Assembly: GCA_903901875.1 (NCBI GenBank)
Contig: CAIUSO010000084.1
Span: 23,502-87,501 of the forward strand
Source: an uncultured Geobacteraceae bacterium
GTDB lineage: Bacteria > Desulfobacterota > Desulfuromonadia > Geobacterales > Pseudopelobacteraceae
Length of the DNA: 64,000 bases
Direction: 5' to 3'
The translations under genes and the position numbers were made by a program. Positions 18,471 to 25,908 of this stretch are shown piece by piece (position 1 is the first letter of the stretch; each line of letters starts with the position of its first letter). The notes under the pieces are model-generated. The model did not search any database and had not been told where the DNA came from. It was given only the letters and a program-made list of their open reading frames with translations.

Positions 18471-19922
18471 CTACAGCAATCGTCCGAATAAACTAATGAA
18501 CCACTCCCTGACACGGGGCAGCATATCTCTCTGCTCCCACTCATGGGGCTCTATTCGCCGGGAATTAGCGAGGTCATGGGCAAACATTTTTTCCATTTGA
18601 ACGGAAAAGTCATGGTTCAAAATGAGAGCGTTCACCTCATCATTATTGAGGAGACTTAAATAGTCCATATTGGTGGAGCCAACTGTTGACCATACGTTAT
18701 CGATGACTATTGTTTTCGCGTGCAGCAGGGACGTGCTGTGTTCATAAATCTGTACACCCGCCTGCAATAGTTCGGCATAGTAATGGCGCTGAGCATGAAG
18801 TGCCAATGAGGAATCGGTGATTCCGGGGAGAATGATTTTTACGTCAACACCCCGTTTGGCGGCGTCGGTCAACGCTTTAAGGATCTGCGTGTCAGGAATA
18901 AAATAGGAATTGGTCATGTGTACTGAGTGCTCGGCAAACGTGATAGCAGACACATAGACAATAAAGGGAATCCGGTTTTTTTCACCTTCCGTACTGCCAA
19001 TAACTCGCACCAAGGCGGAACCACTTTCTTTTACCGTGGGAAAATAGGCCCGTCCCGACAGTGTGCCCCCGGCCTGTCGTTGCCAGGTGGTGATAAATAA
19101 CTTCTGCAATTCAGCAACAGCCGGGCCTTCAATCTGAATATCCGTATCACGCCAATGAATGGGCTTCGCCCCATGTTTTTTTCGTATCAGGGGAATGCTT
19201 GAATAGACTCTACTGATGTTGATACCACCAATTATGGCTAATTTGCCGTCGATGATAAGAATCTTGCGATGATCCCGGTGTGTCAGATCCCATTGTTCAC
19301 GGGCTTTCAGTGGATTGAGCGGATTGAAACCGACTACCTGTATTCCGCCATCCCGCAGACGCTGGAAGAATGATTCAGGGGTGTTTATACTCCCCATACA
19401 GTCGTAGATAAGCGCAACCTGGATTCCTTCGGCCCGTTTTTTGAGGAGGAGATCGGCAAATTTCTTACCGGTCTCGTCATCTTCGATAATATAACTCTCA
19501 AGATTAATGTGATCTTTGGCATGGCGGATTGCGGTAAACATGGCGGCATAGGCGGCTGGACCGTCATTGAGCAGACTGACACGGTTTCCCCGTGTCAGTG
19601 GACTATCGGTTACCGACTCTACTACCGGGGTGAGGCGGTCGAGAACATCGGTTTGAGCAACCGAGCGTTTTAGCCGGGTCATGACGGCCGCACTCTGTTT
19701 AGTGGAGAGCTGACCTTTTGAAGTCATGATCTTGTGCGGTTTTTGTGATATGGGCGCATCGTCGATCATAGGGGAAATATTTGGCAGGGAAGCGCAACCG
19801 GCTATGAAGGAGCAGAGGATAATCAATACTGATGCACTCGCAAAAAAGCAGACAAGTTCCCTCCCCAGGAGGGGGAGGGTTAGGGAGGGGGCGTTTTCTG
19901 ATGTTATCTCAACAAGATGCAA
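18471..19922 (-). CDS. Phospholipase D / cardiolipin synthase-like lipoprotein, about 480 aa
   Basis: Two HKD motifs are present: HRDHRKILIIDGKLAIIGG near residue 212 and HAKTIVIDNVWSTVGSTNMD near 400. This is typical of cardiolipin synthases and other phosphatidyltransferases of the PLD superfamily. A hydrophobic stretch ending in IAGCAS (about 41-46) is a lipobox, so the enzyme is probably lipid-anchored in the envelope. The first 20 residues, as read from the ATG at 19922, are encoded by a dispersed CT-rich repeat, so the true start is uncertain and the leader may have been rebuilt by that insertion. It lies downstream of the AI-2E transporter gene, same strand, 116 bases apart. Confidence 0.82.
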   Translation of the reverse strand: MHLVEITSENAPSLTLPLLGRELVCFFASASVLIILCSFIAGCASLPNISPMIDDAPISQKPHKIMTSKGQLSTKQSAAVMTRLKRSVAQTDVLDRLTPVVESVTDSPLTRGNRVSLLNDGPAAYAAMFTAIRHAKDHINLESYIIEDDETGKKFADLLLKKRAEGIQVALIYDCMGSINTPESFFQRLRDGGIQVVGFNPLNPLKAREQWDLTHRDHRKILIIDGKLAIIGGINISRVYSSIPLIRKKHGAKPIHWRDTDIQIEGPAVAELQKLFITTWQRQAGGTLSGRAYFPTVKESGSALVRVIGSTEGEKNRIPFIVYVSAITFAEHSVHMTNSYFIPDTQILKALTDAAKRGVDVKIILPGITDSSLALHAQRHYYAELLQAGVQIYEHSTSLLHAKTIVIDNVWSTVGSTNMDYLSLLNNDEVNALILNHDFSVQMEKMFAHDLANSRRIEPHEWEQRDMLPRVREWFISLFGRLL

Positions 19923-19966
19923 AACATTCCCCCCTCCTGACCTCCCCCCGCTTGGGGGAGAAAATT
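19857..19966. repeat. Dispersed imperfect palindrome (CCCTCCCC... / ...GGGGGAG)
   Basis: GGAGGGGGAGGGTTAGGGAG and, 50 bases on, CCCCCCTCCTGACCTCCCCC form a long imperfect inverted repeat of the kind found dispersed in many proteobacterial genomes. It overlaps the 5' end of the PLD gene. Confidence 0.65.
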
Positions 19967-20038
19967 ACTTTTTACGAGAGCATCAATACTGCGAAAACAG
20001 TGGCGTGAGAGACTGATTTTATCGGTCAGGAGTCTGTC

Positions 20039-21172
20039 CTATACATCAATTCTGGATTTTTCTACCGCATTGTGCTGCCCGCTGTTCGTGATATCGTGCC
20101 ACATGGTGATGAGAATGGCAAAAAGTACCGGACCAAGGATGAGACCGAGGAGACCGAGTGCAAACACGCCACACACGGCACCAAGTATTATTGCAGGGGC
20201 GGAAATATTGCTTTTAGCTTTGATGGCAAGCGGACGTATTGCATTGTCGGCCAGTCCGACAAAAATGACACACCAGAGCGCGAGCAGCACCCCTTTCAGA
20301 TAGAAACCGTTGAGTAAAATCATAACCGTAACAGGCACCCAGACGATGCCGGTTCCCACAACAGGTACCAGGGCTGCCACTGCTGTCAATGCACCGCATA
20401 TAACCGGGGCCGGCACGCCGGCTATGTAGTAGCCAACGGCGGCGGTGACCCCTTGTGCAAGACAGGTAAAGATGGTGCCAACCGTCACGGCGGTGGTTGT
20501 GGCACGAATCTCCGAGGCGTAGTGACGTGCTCTGGCCTGATTGGCGGCAAAACGGTTGATTGCCACGCCCATGATTTTTTCGCCATCCCGGTAGACAAAA
20601 AAGAGTATAAAAAGTGTCAACGCCACGGTGAAGATGAACTCTCCAAAATTTATAGCCGTATTGGTTGTCAGGTCAAAGAGATAACCATAGACATTATTAG
20701 ACAATTTGACCATGAGATTGGCCGGATTAATATTAATACGATCGCTGAGGGTGATAAGAGTACCGATGAATGGCAGTTGTTTGATACTGTCTACCCCGGT
20801 GGAGGAAAACAACATAAAGAGCCGCACGCCTTCGCCGTACCATTCCAATGCGTTCTCAACGATCAGCATAATCAGGCCGATAATCGGTAAGATGAGACAT
20901 ACCGTTATTGCCAGAATCATCAATCCGGCCGAACGGTTCGGGTGACGGGGGAATCTGCAAGACAACCGATCATGGAGCGGGAGGGTGGAGATGCCGATAA
21001 TAAGTGCCCATGCAAGGGGCCTGGCAATTGGTGCCACCAAGAGGGCAATCAGCCAGATGGCAACTGCAGTAGCTAATGCGGCAATAATACCGAGATACGT
21101 TTTACTGTCCAGTGACATCGTTTTTCCACGTGCGGCCTGATGTACCATGAATTTCCTCACATTGTGTCTCAT
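20039..21172 (-). CDS. AI-2E family (PerM-like) membrane transporter, about 370 aa
   Basis: Polytopic membrane protein with paired hydrophobic segments at both ends and the central PerM/AI-2E pattern FTVALTLFILFFVYRDGEKI followed by a soluble helix region, then GVTAAVGYYIAGVPAPVICG. Family members export autoinducer-2 or act as Na+/H+ antiporters; the substrate is not predictable. The ATG at 21172 overlaps the stop of the ABC permease (ATGA). An alternative ATG at 21148 has a better ribosome site (GAGGAAATTC), so the first eight residues may not be translated. Last gene of the operon 22960-20039. Confidence 0.85.
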   Translation of the reverse strand: MRHNVRKFMVHQAARGKTMSLDSKTYLGIIAALATAVAIWLIALLVAPIARPLAWALIIGISTLPLHDRLSCRFPRHPNRSAGLMILAITVCLILPIIGLIMLIVENALEWYGEGVRLFMLFSSTGVDSIKQLPFIGTLITLSDRININPANLMVKLSNNVYGYLFDLTTNTAINFGEFIFTVALTLFILFFVYRDGEKIMGVAINRFAANQARARHYASEIRATTTAVTVGTIFTCLAQGVTAAVGYYIAGVPAPVICGALTAVAALVPVVGTGIVWVPVTVMILLNGFYLKGVLLALWCVIFVGLADNAIRPLAIKAKSNISAPAIILGAVCGVFALGLLGLILGPVLFAILITMWHDITNSGQHNAVEKSRIDV

Positions 21173-22200
21173 GACAGTAACCAGCGCTTTTTGATGAGCA
21201 GGTAGGAAAAAGTCATGGTTATCACGCCGACTGCTGATAAGTACAGCAACTCAGGTGTAAAATGGGACATACTGAAATTAGTAAAAAGCAGTGCCTTGAC
21301 CGGTTCTATCAAGTAGTACGAGGGGAGAAACCGGCTATATGCAGATAATTGTGGGGAGTAGTCGGCAAGGGCACAGGGGAGAAGGTGTGGTAGATAGAAG
21401 ATAACACCTAAGGTTCTGGCACTCGCCTGGTTCTGGCATAATAAGCCGAGAAATATGCCGTATGAGCAGAAGCAAAAACAACCAAGCAGGATGAAAAGTA
21501 CATAGTTTAAAATATTTTCTGGCTTGTCTTGGCTTAACAGATGAAGTGTCGCAATTGCAACGGCCGATAGAATCATCCCCGACGCTATTTTTGCACCTAA
21601 CCATTCTATCTCACCCATCGGCGTTTGCAGGAGGGAGAGCAGCACTTTTTTTTCTTTTTCTTCGGCAACCTGTGCCGGCATTACGATAAAGCCCACCAAA
21701 AGTACCAGCATGAGTATCCAGGTTGGCAATAATTGTTTTCCTATTCCACCATCCTCCGTGGCTCTCACCTCTGAAATCCAACTGCTGCCTTTCCCTTCAA
21801 CGACCTGTTGGAGCGTGGCTATCGACTCAATAATGACAAGCGTCTGCACCGCCTCTTTTTTCTGTACTACCAGCACAAATCTATCCCTCGTGAGCGCGGA
21901 ATGGAGCAGAAGACCATCGATTTTCTTATCCCGTAACCTCTGCATTCCCTCCGCTTCATCGGTGACGGGTAACAGAGTCATCAGTGTACCCGCTGCTTTC
22001 ATGGCACGGATCATGCCCGGTGCGTATGCTTCCGATCTGACAACGCCAACCGTTGCCTTGGGGAGATTGCGACCAGATTGATCTACCAGCTTTAATGATA
22101 TGAACACAAAAAAGGGGATAAAGATGATCAACAGCACGCTCTTGTTTTTAACGGCGATAGCCAGATCGTTGAGCGTCAAAGTAATGAGAGGTGGCATCAT
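21169..22200 (-). CDS. ABC-2 type exporter permease, 343 aa
   Basis: One membrane helix at residues 22-40 precedes a large extracytoplasmic domain (about 45-165), followed by five or six helices. The motif VAEEKEKKVLLSLLQTPM, seen in ABC-2 permeases of the YhfH/NatB type, is at about 178-195. It pairs with the ATPase encoded immediately upstream (4-base overlap) to form an exporter; the substrate is unknown. The overlap chain ATPase-permease-AI-2E indicates translational coupling. Confidence 0.85.
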   Translation of the reverse strand: MMPPLITLTLNDLAIAVKNKSVLLIIFIPFFVFISLKLVDQSGRNLPKATVGVVRSEAYAPGMIRAMKAAGTLMTLLPVTDEAEGMQRLRDKKIDGLLLHSALTRDRFVLVVQKKEAVQTLVIIESIATLQQVVEGKGSSWISEVRATEDGGIGKQLLPTWILMLVLLVGFIVMPAQVAEEKEKKVLLSLLQTPMGEIEWLGAKIASGMILSAVAIATLHLLSQDKPENILNYVLFILLGCFCFCSYGIFLGLLCQNQASARTLGVIFYLPHLLPCALADYSPQLSAYSRFLPSYYLIEPVKALLFTNFSMSHFTPELLYLSAVGVITMTFSYLLIKKRWLLS

Positions 22201-22880
22201 GATATGTGTATCGGTTCGGCGTCTTTGGAGGAAAAGTAACTGTCGGGTGAACCATCAAATACCAGAAGACCCTTGCGCAGGATGATGACCCGTGTCGCAA
22301 GAGATCTGATTTCGTCCGGTCGATGGGACGTAAAGATGATGGTTTTCCCCGAGGCATGAAACCCACGGAGCATGTCATGGATTTCTCTTGTTATGTCGAA
22401 ATCCAGACTGGACGTTGGTTCGTCAAATATAAGAATGGGCGGATCTGCCAGAAGTGTCCGCCCGATGCTGACCCGTTGCCGCAAACCTTTTGAGAGATTC
22501 CGGACGACGCTGTATCTGAAAGGGAGCAAGTCGAATTCATTCAGCACTTCTTCAATTCTTGAAGAGGGGGTACGAAAGAGGCGTGCAAACAGGGTAAGAT
22601 TGTATTCGACAGAAAAGGCATCAAAAAGACTGGGTAGCTCGGGAACAAAGCCGATTTTCCGGACTACCTTCTTTCTGTCACTCACCGGGTCGCCATCAAT
22701 CAGCACCGAACCGCTGTCCGGAAGATGCCACCCGGCTATCGTTTTGAGCAGCGTTGATTTCCCCGCACCATTGTGGCCAATCACGGCAATCAGTTCACCT
22801 TTTTCAACAGTAAAACTTATTGGTAAGAGTCCCCTGCTGCCGGCATACATTTTTGTAAGATTGTGGATTTCGATAGTCAT
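22197..22880 (-). CDS. ABC transporter ATP-binding protein, 227 aa
   Basis: Walker A GHNGAGKSTL (about 37), signature LSKGLRQRVSIGR (about 137) and Walker B ILIFDEPTSSLD (about 160) are all intact. It energises the permease encoded next. I take the ATG at 22880 (MTIEIHNLTKMY) as start because it matches the family N-terminus; the open frame extends upstream over the small peptide gene. The ribosome site is weak, and with the peptide gene ending 14 bases upstream, translational coupling is likely. Confidence 0.9.
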   Translation of the reverse strand: MTIEIHNLTKMYAGSRGLLPISFTVEKGELIAVIGHNGAGKSTLLKTIAGWHLPDSGSVLIDGDPVSDRKKVVRKIGFVPELPSLFDAFSVEYNLTLFARLFRTPSSRIEEVLNEFDLLPFRYSVVRNLSKGLRQRVSIGRTLLADPPILIFDEPTSSLDFDITREIHDMLRGFHASGKTIIFTSHRPDEIRSLATRVIILRKGLLVFDGSPDSYFSSKDAEPIHIS

Positions 22881-22894
22881 TGGTACTACCGTGG

Positions 22895-22960
22895 CTAGGT
22901 CAGTTTGATAATTACAATTACCAGAATTGCAATAATCAATACGCCGATGATAAATCCCAT
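22895..22960 (-). CDS. 21-residue single-span membrane peptide
   Basis: A 22-codon frame (MGFIIGVLIIAILVIVIIKL, then T) starts at 22960 after a purine-rich ribosome site AAAGGGGGACACC. It is almost entirely hydrophobic and would form one membrane helix. It is the first reading frame of the ABC exporter operon, 14 bases before the ATPase start. It could be a regulatory subunit of the exporter or a coupling leader. Too short for normal gene calling; support is the ribosome site, composition and position. Confidence 0.5.
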   Translation of the reverse strand: MGFIIGVLIIAILVIVIIKLT

Positions 22961-23045
22961 GGTGTCCCCCTTTCATTGCTGGAATATATGGGGGCATGTG
23001 TGAGGTACCCCTGCAGTAACTTTATGGTATGAGTGGCATACCTGT

Positions 23046-24104
23046 TCAGGTGGTTTCCAACTCTTTCAGGCTTTTCATATCAATAACAAACCGGTAATGA
23101 ACATCGCTTTTCAGTATCCGCTCATAGGCTTCGTTGATCCGATCTATGGGAATGACCTCCACATCGGCAACAACCCGGTGTTCGGCGCAGAAATCAAGCA
23201 TCTCCTGGGTTTCGCGGATACCACCTATCAGCGATCCGGCAAGATTCAGGCGTTGTAAGACAAGAGAAGAGGCCGAAAGGAGCATCGGTTCGGGTATACC
23301 CACCAGCACCATGGTGCCGTCCCGACGGAGCATATTCAGGTAATCGTTGTAATTGTGCCGGGCTGAAATCGTATTGAGAATAAAGTCAAAGCGGCGAGCA
23401 TTGGTTGTGAATGCGTCTGCTTCACCTGAAGCGATAAAATCGGTGGCACCAAGTGCCAGGGCATCTTCCCGTTTATTCCCTGAATGGCTGATTACCGTAA
23501 CTTTGGCCCCCATGGCCACCGCGATCTTGACCCCCACATGACCAAGTCCACCCAAACCGACAACGGCAATATTGGAATTACTTTTGATGCCGAAGCGATG
23601 CAACGGCGAATAGACAGTTATGCCGGCACATAACAACGGTGCCACCCGTTCAAGGGGCAAACTGGTCGGGATGCGCAGGATATAATCTTCGCTCACGGTG
23701 ATACGGGTCGAGTAACCACCATAGGTAGGTGTCCTGCCGTCCCGCTCATACCCGTTGAATGTGGTATTCATACCTTCTTCACAGTACTGCTCTTCACCGG
23801 CGGCACAGGCTTCACACTGGTGGCATGAATCGATAAAATAGCCAATACCAACAATATCACCTATTCTCCACTTTATGACCTCCTCACCGGTCTTTACCAC
23901 CTTACCGACGATCTCGTGCCCCGGCACCATGGGATAGTGAGAACCGCCCCATTCGTTGCGGACCTGATGAATATCGGAATGACAGACGCCACAATAGATA
24001 ACCTCTACAAGAACTTCGTGTGCGTTCGGATTTCTCCGCACAATCGTGTGAGGGGCCAGCGGTGCATTTGCAGAAATTGTTGCATATGAAGCGGTCGTTA
24101 TCAT
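23046..24104 (-). CDS. Zinc-dependent alcohol dehydrogenase (YahK/CAD-like), 352 aa
   Basis: Catalytic zinc ligands are in GVCHSDIH and VPGHEIVG, structural zinc cysteines in CHQCEACAAGEEQYC, and the Rossmann motif is GLGGLGHVGVKIA. This is a medium-chain dehydrogenase of the NADP-dependent cinnamyl alcohol/YahK type, which reduces aldehydes. I place the start at ATG 24104 (MITTASYAT, preceded by GAGGTAGCTCAG). The longer frame to 24176 is excluded because its ATG lies inside the -24 box of a sigma-54 promoter that would start transcription near 24149. The dehydrogenase may detoxify aldehydes as part of the stress regulon. Confidence 0.9.
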   Translation of the reverse strand: MITTASYATISANAPLAPHTIVRRNPNAHEVLVEVIYCGVCHSDIHQVRNEWGGSHYPMVPGHEIVGKVVKTGEEVIKWRIGDIVGIGYFIDSCHQCEACAAGEEQYCEEGMNTTFNGYERDGRTPTYGGYSTRITVSEDYILRIPTSLPLERVAPLLCAGITVYSPLHRFGIKSNSNIAVVGLGGLGHVGVKIAVAMGAKVTVISHSGNKREDALALGATDFIASGEADAFTTNARRFDFILNTISARHNYNDYLNMLRRDGTMVLVGIPEPMLLSASSLVLQRLNLAGSLIGGIRETQEMLDFCAEHRVVADVEVIPIDRINEAYERILKSDVHYRFVIDMKSLKELETT

Positions 24105-24158
24105 CTGAGCTACCTCGCATGAAGTTTTGCTGGTTATGTGACGTTCTGGAGGAGTAAT

Positions 24159-24176
24159 TGGCAACTTGTGTGCCAT
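24159..24176 (-). promoter_or_regulatory. Sigma-54 promoter of the alcohol dehydrogenase gene
   Basis: Minus-strand ATGGCACACAAGTTGCCA carries TGGCAC and TTGC with the correct 10-base spacing between GG and GC. Predicted start near 24149 leaves a 45-base leader to the ATG at 24104. Confidence 0.8.
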
Positions 24177-24265
24177 GACGGCATTATTCCGTTAACCGAT
24201 GTAACTATCCGAATGTATGTAGTTTAATGGTTTTCAAGGCAAGGAGTTATCAGAGTGCTCCCGTG

Positions 24266-24315
24266 CCGTATACCGTCAGGGATGACACAACTGGCATACT
24301 TGACGGGATATACGG
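24266..24315. promoter_or_regulatory. Inverted repeat, possible activator site of the dehydrogenase promoter
   Basis: Arms CCGTATACCGTCA (24266-24278) and TGACGGGATATACGG (24301-24315) are inverted copies with a two-base bulge. The centre is 141 bases upstream of the predicted sigma-54 start at 24149, the usual place for an enhancer-binding protein. The sequence differs from the CATATG-type site at the other promoters. Confidence 0.5.
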
Positions 24316-24350
24316 TGGTGTGTTCGGTCGATGTGGTGGTGTGCCGACAT

Positions 24351-24382
24351 CGGTAGAGACGCAAAATTTTGCGTCTCTACCG
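24351..24382. repeat. Perfect 32-base palindrome CGGTAGAGACGCAAAA / TTTTGCGTCTCTACCG
   Basis: Two 16-base arms with no loop, 40 bases after the stop of the NtrC-type regulator gene. GTAGAGACGC-type palindromes are known as dispersed repeats in several phyla. It may also act as a terminator, but there is no proper U-tract. Confidence 0.7.
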
Positions 24383-24420
24383 CGGTGCGGTGCGACTGGT
24401 GAAGGGGAGGGGAGGGGGGA

Positions 24421-25908
24421 CTACTGTCTTGCAATCCCGTATTTACGCATGCGGGCTCGCAGGGTGCTGGCATTGAGGCCAAGGATACCGGCAGCACCAT
24501 TTTTGCCCTCAATGCGCCAACTGGTTTTTTTAAGAACTTGCAGAATATGATCATGTTCCAGTTCGATGAGTGCCTTTATCTCTTCTCCGGATGCTTCACT
24601 CGGCTTACTCCTTGGTTCAAAATGATCCAACACCTGTAACGCGTTACCCTGAGTGACAATGACGGCCCGTTCAATGATACTTTCCAATTCACGCACGTTT
24701 CCTGGCCAGTGGTACTCTTGAAGTTTGCTCATGGTTTCTTTTGAAACGGAATCAATTTTCTTCCCGATTTTTTTGTTAAATTTATAGACAAAATGATTGA
24801 CCAGCAGTGGAATGTCTTCCGAACGTTGTCGGAGAGGCGGCATGGTAATGGGAAATACATTGAGCCGGTAGTAGAGATCCTCACGGAATCTGCCGTTCTT
24901 AACCTCTTCCGCAAGGTTTCTGTTGGTTGCCGCAATAATCCTGACATTGGTCTTTACGGTACGGGGGTTGCCGAGCCGTTCAAACTCACCATCCTGGATA
25001 ACCCGGAGCAATTTACACTGTATCTCCAGGGGCATTTCACCAATTTCATCGAGGAAGATAGTGCCGCCATCGGCCATTTCAAAGCGGCCGATCTGCCGGG
25101 CGTCGGAGCCGGTGAATGCGCCCCGTTCACGTCCAAAGAGTTCACTTTCCACCAATGTCGCCGGCAGTGTGGTACAGTTGACCGTGATCAACGGTCGCCC
25201 CTTGCGTGTACTCTGACTATGGATAGCACGGGCCACAACCCCCTTGCCGGTCCCCGTTTCACCCAGGAGCAGGACTGTTGCATTCATGGGTGCCACCTGC
25301 TCAACGTGGGAGAATACCCGTGACAGCGCACTGCTCTGGCCGATAATCTCTCCGAAGTTGTATTGCTGGGCAACCTCTTGCTGCAGATAGATATTCTCGG
25401 CCTGCAGCCGATCTTTCAATTGGAGAATTTCCAGATTCGTCCTGCTGAGCTCTTTCGTCCGTTCTATGATGGTCTGCTCGAGAGAGCTGTTGTTGATTTC
25501 AAGTTTGTTATAGAGTAAGCGAACTTCCAACATGTTATGGATACGGGTTCTCACTTCGGTCAGGTCGAATGGCTTGGCGATGAAATCCTTCGCACCTGCC
25601 TGGAGGGCGCGAAGTTTGTGACCCGGTTGGGCTGTCAGAACAAGCACCGGCAAATATCCGCTCTTGTCGACCTCCTTTAACCCCTCAAGCACTTGAAAAC
25701 CATCCATGCCAGGCATCTGTAGATCAAGCAGTATCAGGTCATAGTGATGTTTCTGATGCAATGCACAGACCTCATCAGGGTGAGTCGTTGATGTTATGTT
25801 GCTGTAGCCCGCTTCACGTAATAGTTGTTCAAGAAGAGTGATGTTTACTTCTTGATCATCGACAATTAAGATGCCAGCGGAAAGAATTTGAGACTCACTA
25901 ATCATCAT
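24421..25908 (-). CDS. NtrC-family sigma-54 response regulator (REC - AAA+ - Fis), 495 aa
   Basis: Receiver domain at about 12-125 with acceptor Asp in LILLDLQMPGMDG. A coiled-coil linker leads to the AAA+ sigma-54 interaction domain at about 195-420, with Walker A GETGTGKG (about 217), the sigma-54 loop written GAFTGS instead of GAFTGA, and Walker B GGTIFLDEIGEM. A Fis-type HTH ends the protein (GLNASTLRARMRKYGI). It would activate -24/-12 promoters, of which this window has at least ten. It overlaps the hybrid kinase gene by 4 bases (ATGA), so that kinase is its likely partner. GAFTGS is uncommon but tolerated in some activators. Whether it drives the promoters described here is inference. 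Confidence 0.93.
   Translation of the reverse strand: MMISESQILSAGILIVDDQEVNITLLEQLLREAGYSNITSTTHPDEVCALHQKHHYDLILLDLQMPGMDGFQVLEGLKEVDKSGYLPVLVLTAQPGHKLRALQAGAKDFIAKPFDLTEVRTRIHNMLEVRLLYNKLEINNSSLEQTIIERTKELSRTNLEILQLKDRLQAENIYLQQEVAQQYNFGEIIGQSSALSRVFSHVEQVAPMNATVLLLGETGTGKGVVARAIHSQSTRKGRPLITVNCTTLPATLVESELFGRERGAFTGSDARQIGRFEMADGGTIFLDEIGEMPLEIQCKLLRVIQDGEFERLGNPRTVKTNVRIIAATNRNLAEEVKNGRFREDLYYRLNVFPITMPPLRQRSEDIPLLVNHFVYKFNKKIGKKIDSVSKETMSKLQEYHWPGNVRELESIIERAVIVTQGNALQVLDHFEPRSKPSEASGEEIKALIELEHDHILQVLKKTSWRIEGKNGAAGILGLNASTLRARMRKYGIARQ

Noticed and set aside
24079..24092. TGTTGCATATGAAG, close to the enhancer motif, inside the dehydrogenase gene
   Set aside because: It lies downstream of the promoter and encodes conserved-looking residues; probably chance.
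24105..24176. N-terminal extension of the alcohol dehydrogenase to ATG 24176
   Set aside because: That ATG lies inside a perfect sigma-54 -24 box, so it would be upstream of the transcript start; ATG 24104 has a ribosome site.
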